The notes: generated by a model not told the origin, from the sequence alone. A DNA stretch of 64,000 bases from Aspidiotus rigidus (GCA_035079385.1 JAVHKY010000056.1:6579501-6643500), one strand, 5' to 3'; positions 22,720 through 34,824 are shown, counted from the stretch's first letter. Program-made: numbers and translations.

Positions 22720-23716
22720 TATTGATTGTTCACTATGAAATTACAAAACTTGATACCGACTCTTTGGAAGTGGCACAAATTGTGAACATGAAAACGAGAG
22801 GATTTTTGAAGTTTTGCAATTTGTACTTGTATAAAATATTCCGGCGAACGGAAGTTTTTTTTACAAAAAATGTTACATCGAGTGATGTTTACAAAAAAAC
22901 ACTTAACGATGTAGGTATTTGAAAATGTAAATCTAACCACGGTATAAGATGAAGAGGTAGTGACACGAACGTATTCTGACTGTGGTAAACGCTGTCCGTG
23001 ATTTTGAAGTAGTTCTGAACATCCCGAGCGCAGCGCTCGTGATGAAAGTGATGGGTAATGTACAGAGTCTTATGGGAACGCCGCTACTTTCAAAAATTTA
23101 TTGCAGGATCAGGAATCAGCCGATGCATTTCATATTTGGCATAAAAATACCATTTAATCTACTCTATAAAATTTTGAAAGAATCACCCTTCTAAGTAAAT
23201 TCTTGGATTTTTTATAATCCTTGGAAATTTCATCAATACTAGGGTACCAACGGTAACGTCTCGGCGCAGGTGGGGTGTAGAAGGAACAGGGAAACAGCCC
23301 GAGTGTTCGCTGCAAACCTAGCGGAAGTTTGTACGTACAACTTCAAAACTGCGGACACGATTTTAGCGTTGTGTCATTACCTCTTCATCTTATACCGTGA
23401 ATCTAACCTTCCCCTGTACTGAACACAAGAATGAAATCTTAGCTCAAGCCCTTCATTATTATATATTGGTACGTATGCGTCAATACGAACGTGAAGAGAA
23501 TCGTAATTTGAAGAAGAAATCAAGAGCCAAAAAAAAAAGAATCAAAATTATGTCCTACATAATTTTTCATTTGGTTGAAAAAATTGCTCTTGAAACCAAG
23601 AAAAAATTAATCCACATTATGTTCTTCGTAATTTCTTTTGTTTGTGTAGAATTAGTAGATGTACCTAGTTTGAGTGCGGTGGTTCTACCATCATCTATTC
23701 CTCATGAATTTTGAAT
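22720..23716 (+). pseudogene. P-element-like transposase remnant split by a MITE
   Basis: Upstream of the MITE: VAQIVNMKTRGFLKFCNLYL, matching VAEMVNPKTKGFLLYCNLYL in the element at 18920. Downstream, from 23400: CTEHKNEILAQALHYYILVR and then a Lys/Arg-rich tail ending in a stop at 23716. The 462-bp MITE landed in the reading frame at AATCTAAC. A frameshift separates TLNDV from the part next to the insertion. The protein is therefore non-functional. Confidence 0.7.
22938..23399. mobile_element. P-element-like 462-bp MITE, copy B
   Basis: Same length and same ends as copy A (11794-12255), with about seven differences. It has a perfect 8-base duplication, AATCTAAC, at 22930-22937 and 23400-23407. 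It sits inside a P-type transposase frame, so it inserted after that gene existed. Confidence 0.88.
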
Positions 23717-23812
23717 AAAAGTTATCCATTTTTCCTGTTACATATATCTTTTCAGTTTCAATGTTTACAATTCTTCAGTTGCAGGTATAAAAATCATTCA
23801 GATTTACAATAA

Positions 23813-24173
23813 CACTACTGAACAAAGTAAAACGTTACCTATTACACATTCGAATATCCGATTCCATGGTATTTTTCAATGCTGAACACGATGCCGTCCT
23901 CCGTTTTTCGATAAGACGTTACAATTTTCTGTAATAATTTTGTTTATTGCTTGCCGTTGTCGCGGACCATTGCAAAATGTAACGCAAAATTTTGGTGTTG
24001 AATACTGCTATGTTTGATGAGTTCTGCGATGGTCTGCGGTAAGTAAACAAAATTATTACAGAAAATTGTGACGTCCTAGCAAAAAACGAAGGACGGCATC
24101 GTGCTCAGCATTGAAAAATACCTTAGAAGCGTATATTCGAATGTGTAATCGTTTTATTTTTTGTTCAGTGGTG
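23813..24173. repeat. Foldback repeat, about 160-base arms
   Basis: The outer word CACTACTGAACAAA is mirrored by TTTGTTCAGTGGTG. The arms contain TTACACATTCGAATAT and GCTGAACACGATGCCGTCCT. The second of these resembles the arm of the foldback at 6003-6383. Confidence 0.8.
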
Positions 24174-24336
24174 TGTACCTCTGCTGGATACACATTTTAA
24201 TGAGCTACATGAAACATTTACAATCACAAATGCGACAAAGAACACCTATTAAAAATTCTCACGATGAGAGATAAAACTCATTTATTGCTAAAAACTCGAT
24301 GAAATTTCAGTTCCTTTGCAGATGAACACTACCACA

Positions 24337-24704
24337 TTTTAACAACAAGTAACTGGAGACTGGCTGAATTTATTTTCTTGAAATCATCCTCGTTGAAAAG
24401 GAAATTTTATGGAGAAGAAATTAATTTTCCTTCTATTTTTCGCTAGAAGCATTATTTTTAGAGTAATCAATTAATAACTGAAACGCGTTTTTCCGACCGA
24501 AGGTCTTGGTTCCGCGTAACGAGCGGTGGTCGTACGCATTAGGTCGAAAAAACGCGTTTCAGTTCTTAATTGATTACTCCGAAAATAATGTTTCCAGCGA
24601 AAAATCGAAGAGAAAATAATTTATCCTCAATAAAATTTCCTTTCCAACGAGTGTAATTTCAAGAAAATAAATTCAGCCAGTCTCTAGTTATTCGTTGTCA
24701 AAAT
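24337..24704. repeat. Foldback repeat, about 165-base arms
   Basis: The outer ends GGAGACTGGCTGAATTTATT and AATAAATTCAGCCAGTCTC pair. The inner ends CTGAAACGCGTTTTTCCGAC and GTCGAAAAAACGCGTTTCAG pair around a roughly 45-base GC-richer loop. Most of the intervening arm also pairs. Confidence 0.85.
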
Positions 24705-25169
24705 ACACGAATTTTACACAGGCTCTTATGGACAAACTACTAAGACCGGGGAACTCTTCTTCGGCGTTCCATGCGGCCAAATACTGAATTACATCATTTT
24801 GTGGGACATGATTTCATCTGCAGTCAATACCTCTTTAGTGTACCGTGGTGATCCGCGATCCAATCCGTGCCCAGCCCTGACTTGGCTTATCAATATTTTC
24901 TTTAATCGACGCTGGCGCACCTACAGGCCACAATATGCCAAGTTTTATTCTCTGGTTTTATCTTTCATCTGATATGATCGGATGATTGTTCACAGTTCAT
25001 CTGATAGTAGGGCACAGTGCCTTACTGATAGGTTACATCTCAGTAGGTACATGAATTACGTGTATAGGTGTATAATATAATCGTTCACGTTCACAATACT
25101 CGAAATTTAATTTTTCTTCTTCATCGTGCTCTATTTCTTCATCATTTTCAATGTTCCATCCGATGATTT

Positions 25170-26673
25170 ATGGTTAAGATGCCTACATTTCTGATTGTTG
25201 TTCTACTAATCGGTATCTTGGTTACCATTACAATCCTAGTGAGTGTTCCAATTATAGTGCTAATTGCTCGAAAACACTTCCACAAACAACGATTAAAACA
25301 TCAAAAAAATGTAACTGTCGCCTTTTTTCATCCTTATTGCAACGCAGGAGGTGGAGGAGAACGAGTCCTGTGGTGCGCTGTACAAGCTCTTCAGAATAAG
25401 TACAGTCAAATAAAAATATATGTTTATACCGGTGATATCGACGCATCGCCGCAAGAAATACTCTACAAAGCTGGAGATCGTTTCAATATCAGATTGAGCC
25501 ATGTAGAATTCATTTACTTGCATAAGCGTTGCTGGGTTGAACCCAATAAGTATCCTTATTTTACCCTACTTGGTCAGAGTATCGGCTCCTTGGTTCTAGG
25601 ATACGAAGCGCTGAAAACTCTTGTACCAAACATCTACATAGATACAATGGGATATGCGTTTACTCTGCCTCTGTTCTCGTTCCTGGGTGGTTGCGAAACT
25701 GTATCTTATGTACATTATCCGACCATAACACCGGATATGATGGAAACTGTTTCCTCGCGTCGTTCAACGTTGACCAACCGTTCATTTATCGCTAGGAACC
25801 CAGCCCTAAGTGCCGTTAAATTGGCTTACTACCGCTTGTTCGCTGCCTTATACAGATCTTGTGGCAAATTTTCTACTTGCGTCATGGTTAATTCAAGTTG
25901 GACCGAGGATCATATAAACGCTTTATGGCGATTGCCTCAATTCACTCATAAAGTGTACCCTCCTTGCGACACGAAAGACTTGGAGTCGATACCACTAATG
26001 AGAAACACGAACAACAAAATTAAAATTTTATCTGTATCTCAATTCCGTAAGGAAAAAAATCACCCACTTCAGTTGCAGAGCATGTATTCGCTTAGGCAAA
26101 TAGTCCCCGAGAATTTATGGGAAAGAATTGAACTTACATTGATAGGCGCTACCCGAAATAAAGAAGATGAGGAATGGCTTCAGGATTTAAAAGACTTAGC
26201 TAAGCATCTTTCCATCGAGGATAATGTCAATTTTAAAATTAATGTCTCGTATGAGACCTTGAAAAAAGAACTTGCCGAAGGTAACTTGAATAATTAATAT
26301 CTCGACCATAATTTTGATGATCGTGAGGAACTAACTTCTTTTCCTATGTTTAGGATTGATCGGTGTTCATACAATGACGAACGAACATTTCGGTATTGGT
26401 ATTGTTGAATGTATGGCTGCGGGTCTAATAATGATAGCTCATCGATCCGGAGGTCCTATGATGGACATAATTGAAGAGTGCGATACGTCTAGGAATGGTT
26501 ACTTGGCATTGGATGAAAATGAATATGCTCGTGCTATCGCCATCGCACTTAGTTTGCCCGAAAAAAAACGTAGTGCTATTCAAGATGCTGCTCGATCTTC
26601 CGCTCATCGATTTTCTGTCGCGGAGTTTCAAAAAAATTTTCTGCGCGTTGTCAAGCCTCTAATCAATTGTTAA
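25170..26673 (+). CDS. ALG11: ALG11, GDP-Man:Man3GlcNAc2-PP-Dol alpha-1,2-mannosyltransferase
   Basis: A 476-residue protein in two exons, 25170-26280 and 26354-26673. The intron is 73 bases long (GTAACT donor, TTTAG acceptor, phase 1). It opens with a hydrophobic signal anchor (residues about 4-32). Then comes the ALG11/GT4 glycine-rich loop FFHPYCNAGGGGERVLWCAV (about 50-70), SYVHYPTITPDM (about 190) and MVNSSWTEDHI. It ends with the conserved EHFGIGIVECMAAG segment carrying the two glutamates of the EX7E motif in exon 2. Human ALG11 is 492 residues, so this copy is full length. The enzyme works on the cytosolic face of the ER, where it adds the fourth and fifth mannoses to the dolichol-linked oligosaccharide used for N-glycosylation. 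It converges with ZNF598, about 680 bases away. The first ATG is chosen because it gives the anchor. MPTFL, three codons later, is an alternative. Confidence 0.95.
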
Positions 26674-27352
26674 TGGAAAAAATTGAAGATGAACAACGGT
26701 TGGCACAAAAGGTACTCCCTTTTTTTAAAACCAGTTTTCCAACTTCACAAAGATTTACAAACAAGTCTCACAAGTTTCGACGGATATGAAGGGGTAATTC
26801 CGAGATTCCATTCTAGTCATACGTTAGTTTCCAAGAAATAGTTGGAAATTTGTTGCTCTAAATGAGTTCATTATTTTGCTTACTGATGTTCATTTTATTA
26901 CTTCACTTACATCCATGAATATATAGTATGACGCCACAATATTTCTTCCATTACGCAAGAAGTTCATACATAATTTGCAAAATTATACACATAGTCAAGT
27001 AATATACAATAAACGATAGCGTACAACGTTGAATAAAACTAGGGAGAATTGCGACGTGAGAATATTGGTTGATAGTTTGCCGAAATGTCACAATGATCAC
27101 GAGGGTAGGCAAATTTTCACAATTTACGCATAAATCTACGAAAACAAAAAAAGAAATTGAAGGGAATAATTTGAAGAAGGGTCGGAAAACTTTCACCTAA
27201 ACGTAAAAATTGTAGTAGAACAGAAACAGTTCCAAGGGATCAAATCACTAACCGTGATTCAGAACAAAAATCACATTTTAAAAAATCTAGTTTTCCCCTA
27301 TCAATAGAATAATCACGTTTATTTCAATAGAAAAAAGACAATTTCACTTTCA
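26674..27352. other. Convergent 3' intergenic, no gene seen
   Basis: AT-rich spacer between the ends of ALG11 and ZNF598, presumably holding both 3' UTRs. No repeat or exon is recognised. Confidence 0.5.
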
Positions 27353-30300
27353 CTAGTATTTCCTGAAACTAGAACACTGATGTGATCCGTCGCTTGAAAT
27401 ACCATGATTTGAATAATGCATCGTAGCATCATCTAACTTCATTATCTGGAAGCATATTGTGCAGTAATCGATCGGCGATGGAGAGCTTTGTGCTTTTGTT
27501 GATGGCGTCGTTGTTTGATGGGTAGCCCATAATTCCTGCACACAAAGAAGAAATTATGAACGTACTATATCATTTTGATGCATAAAATACCGAATTTCAT
27601 TCTAGGAGAGAAACAGTGAAAGGTAATGAAGTCAATTTTCATTCAAATCTATTCAAGTATCGCAATTTTCAGAATTTTGGGTTTCCAGCACATTCAAGCT
27701 GAGGGAATACAGAAATTAACGCACAAAAATTCTCTGATTGAATTTTACAATATTACTGTGAGTTTGACTGGGAAGCCGCCCACGCGCTGCGACACAACCG
27801 TGTCTGAGATTGTGTTTCCTTTTTTGTTGCGTACAATCTATTGCAGGCACACTCGAAATGTGGCGATAGATATATTCTTGTGCTGGTTTATCGTTCATAA
27901 AGACGTGATGGTAAAGCCGGTGGTCCGAAACAATTCATAAATTTACAAATTCGTTCTTCACACCTCCAAACTGAATAAACCTTCAATTTCCTTCGTTCTG
28001 ATTTTAGCAGTAGTCTTCGCGGAATCTAATTTTCTAACTAAATTCCCAACTGAAAACTACCCAATAACAGCATCACTACTGAGAATTCTGTGTCATTTCT
28101 ACTTTCCTTAGTACACCTGCATCACTTTTCCATCCACAAATTTTGCAACACGTACTCTATGAAGGTTAGGTACAATCGGAAGTTTTATTCAAGAACTACA
28201 TTAGTTCGACACTCGATTACAGTCGTGAATTTTCAGTTTCACTCGCAAGGATGGCTCGTACTGAAGTGCTTTTTGAAAGACAGAGAAACATTTGAAGGGT
28301 ACAGGGAAAAAACGGGGAATGTCCGTTTTTTTCATTTTCGAGTTAACTATTGATTTTGTAGATGAAGACCTGCTCTTCGATTTACTGATCTCAAAAATTT
28401 TTCTTTTAATCGGAACGCCGGTAAATGTACCATTCCTGTTCAATTTCTCGCAAAAAAACGTTAACATTGAAACATAAAACTACGATTTTCTCAATAAGAA
28501 GTTTTTCGGACGTTCCCCGTTTTTTCCCTGTACCCTTCATTTAGAAAATGATAAGGTAATTCTACAATGAGAAACTCACCTGTTGCTTAAAAATATCCGG
28601 TAACAAGGCTATCAGGTCGAAGAAAACGTCTTCGAATTTATCAACTTCGATACTTTGAATGCAGTACAAGTAATAGTCAGCCGCTGATATGAACCCTTCG
28701 CGAAACAGTAAGGACATATTCTTAAACTTGTTCAACTCTTCCTCACCATGTTGCACCAAAGAATTACCGATTTTCTCTATCAGTTGCGAATTACGCTCTG
28801 CAAATCCGTTCGGCTGCTGATATACAAACGGAACTTCATTCAATATGGCAGGATCTGAAAACAAGTTGTCTTCACGAGCAGAAGTTATAACACGATCAAA
28901 GCCAGGCGGGGGAGGTGGTGGCAATGACACGTTCGGTTTTTCGAAACCCGGAGGAGGTTTACTTATAAGTAGTGATTCCGATGAACTCTCATTCTTGTTC
29001 AATACAATTTCTTTTCTATTTTTCGTTTCTATTTTGATATTGTTTTTCGAACTAATATTTTTTATTGAAGGATTGACTTGTCTTGTCTTTTTGACACCGA
29101 GTTCACCATCAAGCAACAAAGGTTTTCCTTGTTTCTCTTTCATCTCTTTCGTTCTACTTTTAATTTTCTCATCCGTATTGTTTGATTTTTCGTTAGACAC
29201 GGTGGGAGTGCCATTAGCTCTTTGAATTTCATACGAACTACTTGCTGAATTTGAAGATTTTACACTTTGTCTAGGTAATGATTCGCGATTTATGCTCGGA
29301 TCGTTGAGTGGTATCAATTCCTCTGGTTTCATCTTGACCTTTTTCCGGTTGGCATTGAGCAAAAAGCTATGAGTCTTGTTATCTTTATTCAAATTGAGAG
29401 AACGTTCTTCCTTCACTTTCTTTACACTCACCGCGGAGTTTGAAGCATTGTTTGCACTTTTCTTACACTCTTCCTTAATGGCTGGATTTTTAACGATCGC
29501 TTCGCTATAATTGACTCGTGTAATAGGCAAGTTACTTTCGTCTACCTCAAAAGCAACGGTTGCCGATTTTTTGTTCTTCTTCGTTTTATTACTTCCAATA
29601 TTCAAGCAAACATTTCCCTCCGCCACCGTATTTTTCTGCAAATTTGGGAAGTTTTTACGATTCATTGTCGGTGGCTTGGCGAGTACGTCGGAGGTTGATG
29701 CAGCAGATGATGCTATTTTCTCGAAGGCTGGTCTTTCCTTCGCCTTTTTCACCCACGTCAATGAGAGTGCAGAGGCGGAGGCTTCGGCATCAGAGGATTT
29801 AACGTTTTTGGATTTCCTTTCTTTCGGCTTTTTATGATCAATCTTTACCGAGTTGGTCGTTGAGGTGATTGAGCTCGAACTGGAAGAAGGATTAACGCTA
29901 TTCGCCACTTCCGATCCCAATGCCGGGAAATTTTGGTCGTTAAAGGTTAGTCGATTATTCAATTCTCGAACGAATTTGGGACGCGGCGCGTGAAACGCAG
30001 AGGAATTACCTAGGGTCGGAAAATGTTGCTCCATTGATGCCATGAGGTTCACGTCATCTTCTTGGGAGTAGGCTGACTGCTCTCCAGAAAAGTCTTCTCT
30101 GTAAAGCGTAAAAATTCAACGGGTTGAAGTAGATTCATGATATTTTCTTAACGAGTTATAAAACAAAATTACGTACACATAGCCTTCTTGCCCATATCTG
30201 GGGCGACGTTCGTTATTCCGTGGAGGTAAAGTAAACTCCAGCTCTAAGGTACGCGCTTGTCTTACAGCTAACTTATTACGAGAATTTTTGAAATGAACTA

Positions 30301-31361
30301 GAGCTTTGTGAGCTGAGAAGACGAATAAACAAAAATACACGTGATAGCGAAACTAAAATTATGACAATAATCACAGAGGTGAATTTCTACCTTTTAGATC
30401 GATTTCGGTAGGAAATACAGAAGTCATAGATTCTCCGACGCATGTGCCCTCTTCGCATAGATAATGTTTTTCCCGGTAATGATCTCGAAGTAAAATATAT
30501 GATCTAAAGAATATACATCAGAAATACAATTCAATGCTCACAAACGATGATAAGTAACATTTTACAACAGAAATATTCGTTTATCTTACCCATAAAATTG
30601 TTGGATACCTTCACCATCACAAATATGACAAAAAAAATGTTCTTTCCTTAAATGTTTATACAACTCGTCTCTATCAAGATAACGCACACGACAGAATTCG
30701 CACAACGGATGCCCACGATGCGATCTATCGTCAATGTCTCCAATTCGTTGATGTCTGCTGAGTTCTGATTTCGTGTAGTATCTCATTTCATCTGGAAAAA
30801 TCTGCGATGAATAACCGTCCTTCATTAGTAAGCGTGTTTTCTTCCAAGCGCAGTAATGAAACAATATTTGTATAATATTTCACTTTCAAATTTTCGGCAC
30901 ATAAATCACAACAAAACAAATCATGAACACGCTTCATATGCTCTTTCAAGATTTCAAACGTGTCGAATATCGGAGTTCTCTGACACTTTCGGCAAACGTA
31001 GTGTAAAAGACTTTCAAATACGTCTCTGATGTGGTCATCCTCAAAAGCGATTCGGTATTTCTTATCATATAAAGCATAAGTCTTGTTGAGCCTCTTGAAA
31101 GGGCGTACTCTCTCGGTGAATACTACCTAAAAACCCGTAGAAACATCATGAGTCTCAATACAAGTCAACAATTACGAGTAAATATTACAGGATACCTGAA
31201 ACACTTACCTTTTCCATTTCATGTCTGCACATGGGACATTCTTTCTGACCACAAAGCACTCTCATACGCGTTGAACATTCAAAACAGACAGGATGGTCGC
31301 ATTCTCCCACCGAGTAGATACGGAAATTTTTGAAACATACAACGCAACTATTCTCGGCCAT
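27353..31361 (-). CDS. ZNF598: ZNF598/Hel2-type E3 ubiquitin ligase
   Basis: A protein of about 852 residues in seven exons: 31361-31209, 31126-30884, 30801-30590, 30503-30391, 30312-30177, 30098-28580 and 27535-27353. All junctions join in frame. Only the second donor (GTGAAA) is weak. The N-terminus is a RING finger (CVVC, HPVCFEC, CPMC; residues 6-48). It is followed by C2H2-type fingers (CRKCQRTPIFDTFEILKEHM, FCCDLCAENLK, HPLCEFC, FFCHICDGEG, HYLCEEGTC). The middle is long, charged and Ser-rich, and holds two Pro motifs, PPPGFEKP and PPPPPPGFD, like those through which ZNF598 binds GIGYF proteins. The last exon has a Cys2-type finger (CTICFQIM). The family senses collided ribosomes and ubiquitinates 40S proteins such as eS10 and uS10. 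A 245-bp MITE sits in the last intron. Confidence 0.93.
28294..28538. mobile_element. MITE in the last ZNF598 intron
   Basis: GAAGGGTACAGGGAAAAAAC at the left is mirrored by GTTTTTTCCCTGTACCCTTC at the right. The pairing continues into GGGGAATGTCCG and CGGACGTTCCCC. It lies wholly between exons six and seven. Confidence 0.8.
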
Positions 31362-32444
31362 CTCTACGCAAAAATACAGAACACGTCAAATTGATAACGT
31401 CCAAACAATATTTCAAAATTCATAATTAAACTCACTTTCGCGTAGCTAAGATGAAGCAATCATCAATGAGAAAAATGAATAGATTTTCTTTGTTTTAAAA
31501 TTCATACTTCAACAGCCATGAGAGGTTAATTTCAAAGAATTTTCGAGATTCTGGTGAATGATATGAATCATAATGAAAGACAGTGTAAGACTCTGGCGTT
31601 AAAATGCGTTGATCATTGTCGTCAGTCATCACTCATACATCCAGGCATGTTGGGACGTTGAGGTACCTCCCTTTAATTAGAGTCTTCGACTATATTTGGG
31701 GTGCTGGTAGCGATCCATGTACTCCCATTTAACTACGTGTTCACTAATCTCAAAATATCTCGGGAACGAAAGCTTCAATTAAAAAATTTGAGAGAATTAA
31801 TTTGATTAGCGATTAAATTGTCTTTCAAATGAGACCATTCGCATCCGGCCGCTACTGTAGATGCGCTAGTGTCGTGGACGAAAAGGTGATCAGTGATCAC
31901 ATGAAAATTTATATAAGAGCCTATGTTATTTCAACTAGCTGTATCTCAGTTAAATACTGAAAAAAAAGTACCACTTATAATGACCTTCTTTGACTCTCTT
32001 GACCAGTGGAATACATACCCCTGGTAGAATAGTATGAAACTCATAAAAATAAAAATTTCACCAATTATCTGAAACATCACCTTTTTGTCCAGTTTCCACA
32101 AATGGCCGCTATAGTAAATGTAGAGGGCGACTCTTTTGGGGCCGGATTCGAATTAACTTGGTATGAACACTTTCGGAAAATGATAAAGTTCTTTTTTTCC
32201 ACACCATTGAAATTGTAGAGCGCGACTCTTTCGCGCTTGCACTCCAAATTATTATATGGACTGTAGTGACTAGTGACAGGCGATAGTCGATAGTTTCATA
32301 CTATCGATAGTCCCGATAGTTTCTCTTGAAAACATATCGATCAAGAGAAAATCAGCTATGACAGAGGTGAGATAAGTACTTTTCTCCTGGTCGTAATTCT
32401 TTCTTCCCAAGCATGTCAAGGAATGCATTTCAGTGTTACCAGAT
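31362..32444. other. Upstream of ZNF598; no gene seen
   Basis: Probably holds the ZNF598 promoter and 5' UTR near 31400, though no motif is decisive. A copy of the recurring repeat motif occurs at about 31911-31930 (inverted: ACATAGGCTCTTATAT). A stretch of ATCGATAGT and ACTATCGATA words near 32280-32345 looks like a short inverted repeat. Confidence 0.4.
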
Positions 32445-32839
32445 CAGGGATGGTTACGTTCATGAACTTGAACTGAAGTTCACGTTCATTTTATGAACGT
32501 GTTTTTTCACGTTCATTTTCAAATTTCTATTTTTTTTTCACTTTTTCACATAATTACTTCTTCAAATGTTCACAGTTGAGTTTCTACTTTCTACTAGGGT
32601 ACCTGCAGTCCTACTACAAAGACTTTTCTTATCATTTATGTATTGATTTAAACTGTCAAAAGCGCAGGATTAAAACAAGTGAAATGAACGCGTTCATTCC
32701 GTTCAGTTCTTTTTTTTTATGCCATTCATTCCGTTCACGTTCATTTTTTTCAATGAACGTGAACGAGTATTTCGTTCACGTTCATTTAAAAAAAATGAAT
32801 GTGAACGAGTGAACGCGTTCATGAACGTAACCATCCCTT
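32445..32839. mobile_element. hAT-like MITE filled with GTTCATGAACG words
   Basis: The ends are CAGGGATGGTTACGTTCATG and CATGAACGTAACCATCCCTT. It has a perfect 8-base duplication, TACCAGAT, at 32437-32444 and 32840-32847. The interior repeats GTTCACGTTCATT and GTGAACG many times. The CAGGG start and 8-base target fit the hAT superfamily. Confidence 0.85.
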
Positions 32840-32910
32840 TACCAGATGATAGACACTACTATAATTGTGGCCCTCATTTCAGAATGAGCAGATGTACATA
32901 ATAACAGATA

Positions 32911-33461
32911 TAGTCTGTCCACAAATCCTCTTCGTTCACGTGACGTCACTAACTGCTAACATCCAGCAATTTCGATAGTGCGTGATATTCTGCAATAGTA
33001 TTAGGTATGCGATGGTGCTTAGAACATTATCGACTCCCATAAGAATACACAGAGAACAATTTCGATCATGTGTTAGTAATTAGTATTTCAAAATGAGAAA
33101 TAAATAAGGAATTCAACGTTGATAATCAAGATCTGGAAGATCTCAAGTATTTGAGAATGTATTTTTCGTTTCTCACTTTATTCTTCTATTCAAATATGAG
33201 CAAATGATCGAATTCAATTTTTCTCCTTATGGAAAAGTCCGTGTAAAAAAAGTTTGTTTACTTTCCCTAAGCACCATCGATCACAAATCTCGAAATTATT
33301 TTGAATACACCGATGCTGTGACGTAGGCGTGAACGAAGAGGATAGAATGGGTCATGTAAGCAAACCCGCAAACCGCTTCCTCCATTGTAATCAATTTTTC
33401 TTTTGCATGAAAGCAGGTCGCGGGTTTGTTTACGTGACCCATTCTATTTGCGGACAGACTA
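32911..33461. mobile_element. Nested MITE pair with GTCTGTCC ends
   Basis: The outer ends are TAGTCTGTCCACAAAT and ATTTGCGGACAGACTA. A second inverted pair, CCTCTTCGTTCACGTGACG (32927) and CGTGAACGAAGAGG (about 33328-33341), marks an insert within the left end. The remaining part, 33343-33461, is a relative of the 133-bp MITE at 18936. The insert carries TGACGTCA at 32941-32948. Confidence 0.7.
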
Positions 33462-34337
33462 TAGTACTATTTCTAGTACAGCAACAGCATGGTATGAGGT
33501 GAAATAATGATTACATCAGATATCCAGATATCCTCTTCAGTTTTCCCAATAGGAGAGAATGCTTAGTTGAGCAGTGCTCAACTACTCGTCTTGTGGCACA
33601 CCGATTCCCGTTGTAATTCACTAATTCTCTCAGTTTTTATCAATATTTCGTGGTAATCGTGATTTTGATAAGAAAAGGAAAAAATTTCCAAACTATGGAT
33701 GGGTTCTCGAACTATCGACAATACTATCGCCGTGTTTTTTATTACAAAACTATCGTTAGTCCCGGTAGTTTTTCTTCAAAACTATTGTCAATTGATTTTC
33801 AAAGCATTACATACATATCTAGTTACTTGAAGGGACTATCTTTCAGATTATAATATACACCGAATATGAGGACGTTGAATTTGTGAACTCTGACGTATAA
33901 GTGATAGGAGGTCGACCTCTCAACAACCTTGAGGTTACAGGACGGTGGATATTTTTTCCAACTCCCTGATAATACAGGTTTGCTGTTCCGCAAAATGACG
34001 CTGCATAAAACAAATTCCATGTTAAAAAGACGTGGTAACTTTACTCTGCCTCAAAAGTATTTGGCTGGAGAAAAGATAACACAAAATATAAGAAAACTGA
34101 TCTCTCAATGACAATAATATAGCTGGCCAAGAAGAAATAAATCAGAATTCTAGAAAGAGAAAATGAAGAAAAAAACTGAAATATCACCACAGCTACTTGT
34201 AATTGGGACTACCAGGCTACAGTTTGATACACAGTAATTTTGTTGATGAAGATTGAAATCTTGATACTGATAATGACAGTGATAAAGGTTACCAACCATA
34301 GATCATAGAAATAAGTTAGATAAAAATAGGGCTTTTC
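33462..34337. other. No gene seen
   Basis: Non-coding sequence with scattered ACTATCG words and short open frames of no recognisable family. Confidence 0.4.
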
Positions 34338-34824
34338 ATTGCATATGTAGGGCTATTCTCCTACGTGTTATCGAAATGGTAGTATTTCTAACATTGCTCA
34401 GGCCTGTCACACACCTGAGCTACGCCACGCGAACTACGTAGCTAAAGCTACAGCTACCACTTCAGTGCTCACACACCTGAACTTCACGTAGTCAACTACA
34501 TCAGCTGTCCTACAACCAATAAAAAACCAGATTGTTATCATCTATTAGAAACAACCAATGAGAGATGAACTACGTCGGCTACGTAGCCCGGGATACGTAG
34601 TTCTACTCTACAGAACAAATGGAGCGCTTCACACCTCGGCTACAGCTACGGCGTAGCCGGACTAACGTAGCCGAGCTATTTGTCCTTGATATATCCCGGG
34701 CTACGTAGCCGGCGTAGTTCATCTCTCATTGGTTGTTTGTAATAGATGATAACATTCTGGTTTTTTATTGGTTGTAGAACAGCTGATGTAGTCGACTACA
34801 TGAAGTTCAGGTGTGTGATCACTG

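Larger units (their letters stand above)
22301..24847 (+). mobile_element. P-element-like transposon, 2.5 kb, defective
   Basis: The ends are CACGGTACACTAAAGAGG and CCTCTTTAGTGTACCGTG. The flanks both read GTGATCCGC, overlapping the end by one base, which is an 8-9-base duplication inside the GATCCG repeat. The transposase remnant is at 22720-23716. Three inserts are recognised: the 462-bp MITE (22938-23399) and foldbacks at 23813-24173 and 24337-24704. Confidence 0.85.
18327..24879. mobile_element. hAT-like GATCCG-rich element, split by nested insertions
   Basis: The left end is CAGGGATGGGTACGGATTG and the right end inverts to CAGGGCTGGGCACGGATTG. The element's own sequence survives as GATCCG-rich blocks at 18327-18660, 22134-22300 and 24848-24879. 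The middle block matches 60397-60580 over about 180 bases. Everything between the blocks is inserted DNA. Flanking 8-mers (GATTTGAG, ACTTGGCT) do not match, so a clean hAT target duplication is absent. Confidence 0.65.

Noticed and set aside
28845..29837. Plus-strand open frames of about 100-126 codons
   Set aside because: They are antisense shadows of the long ZNF598 exon, which has clear family homology on the other strand.
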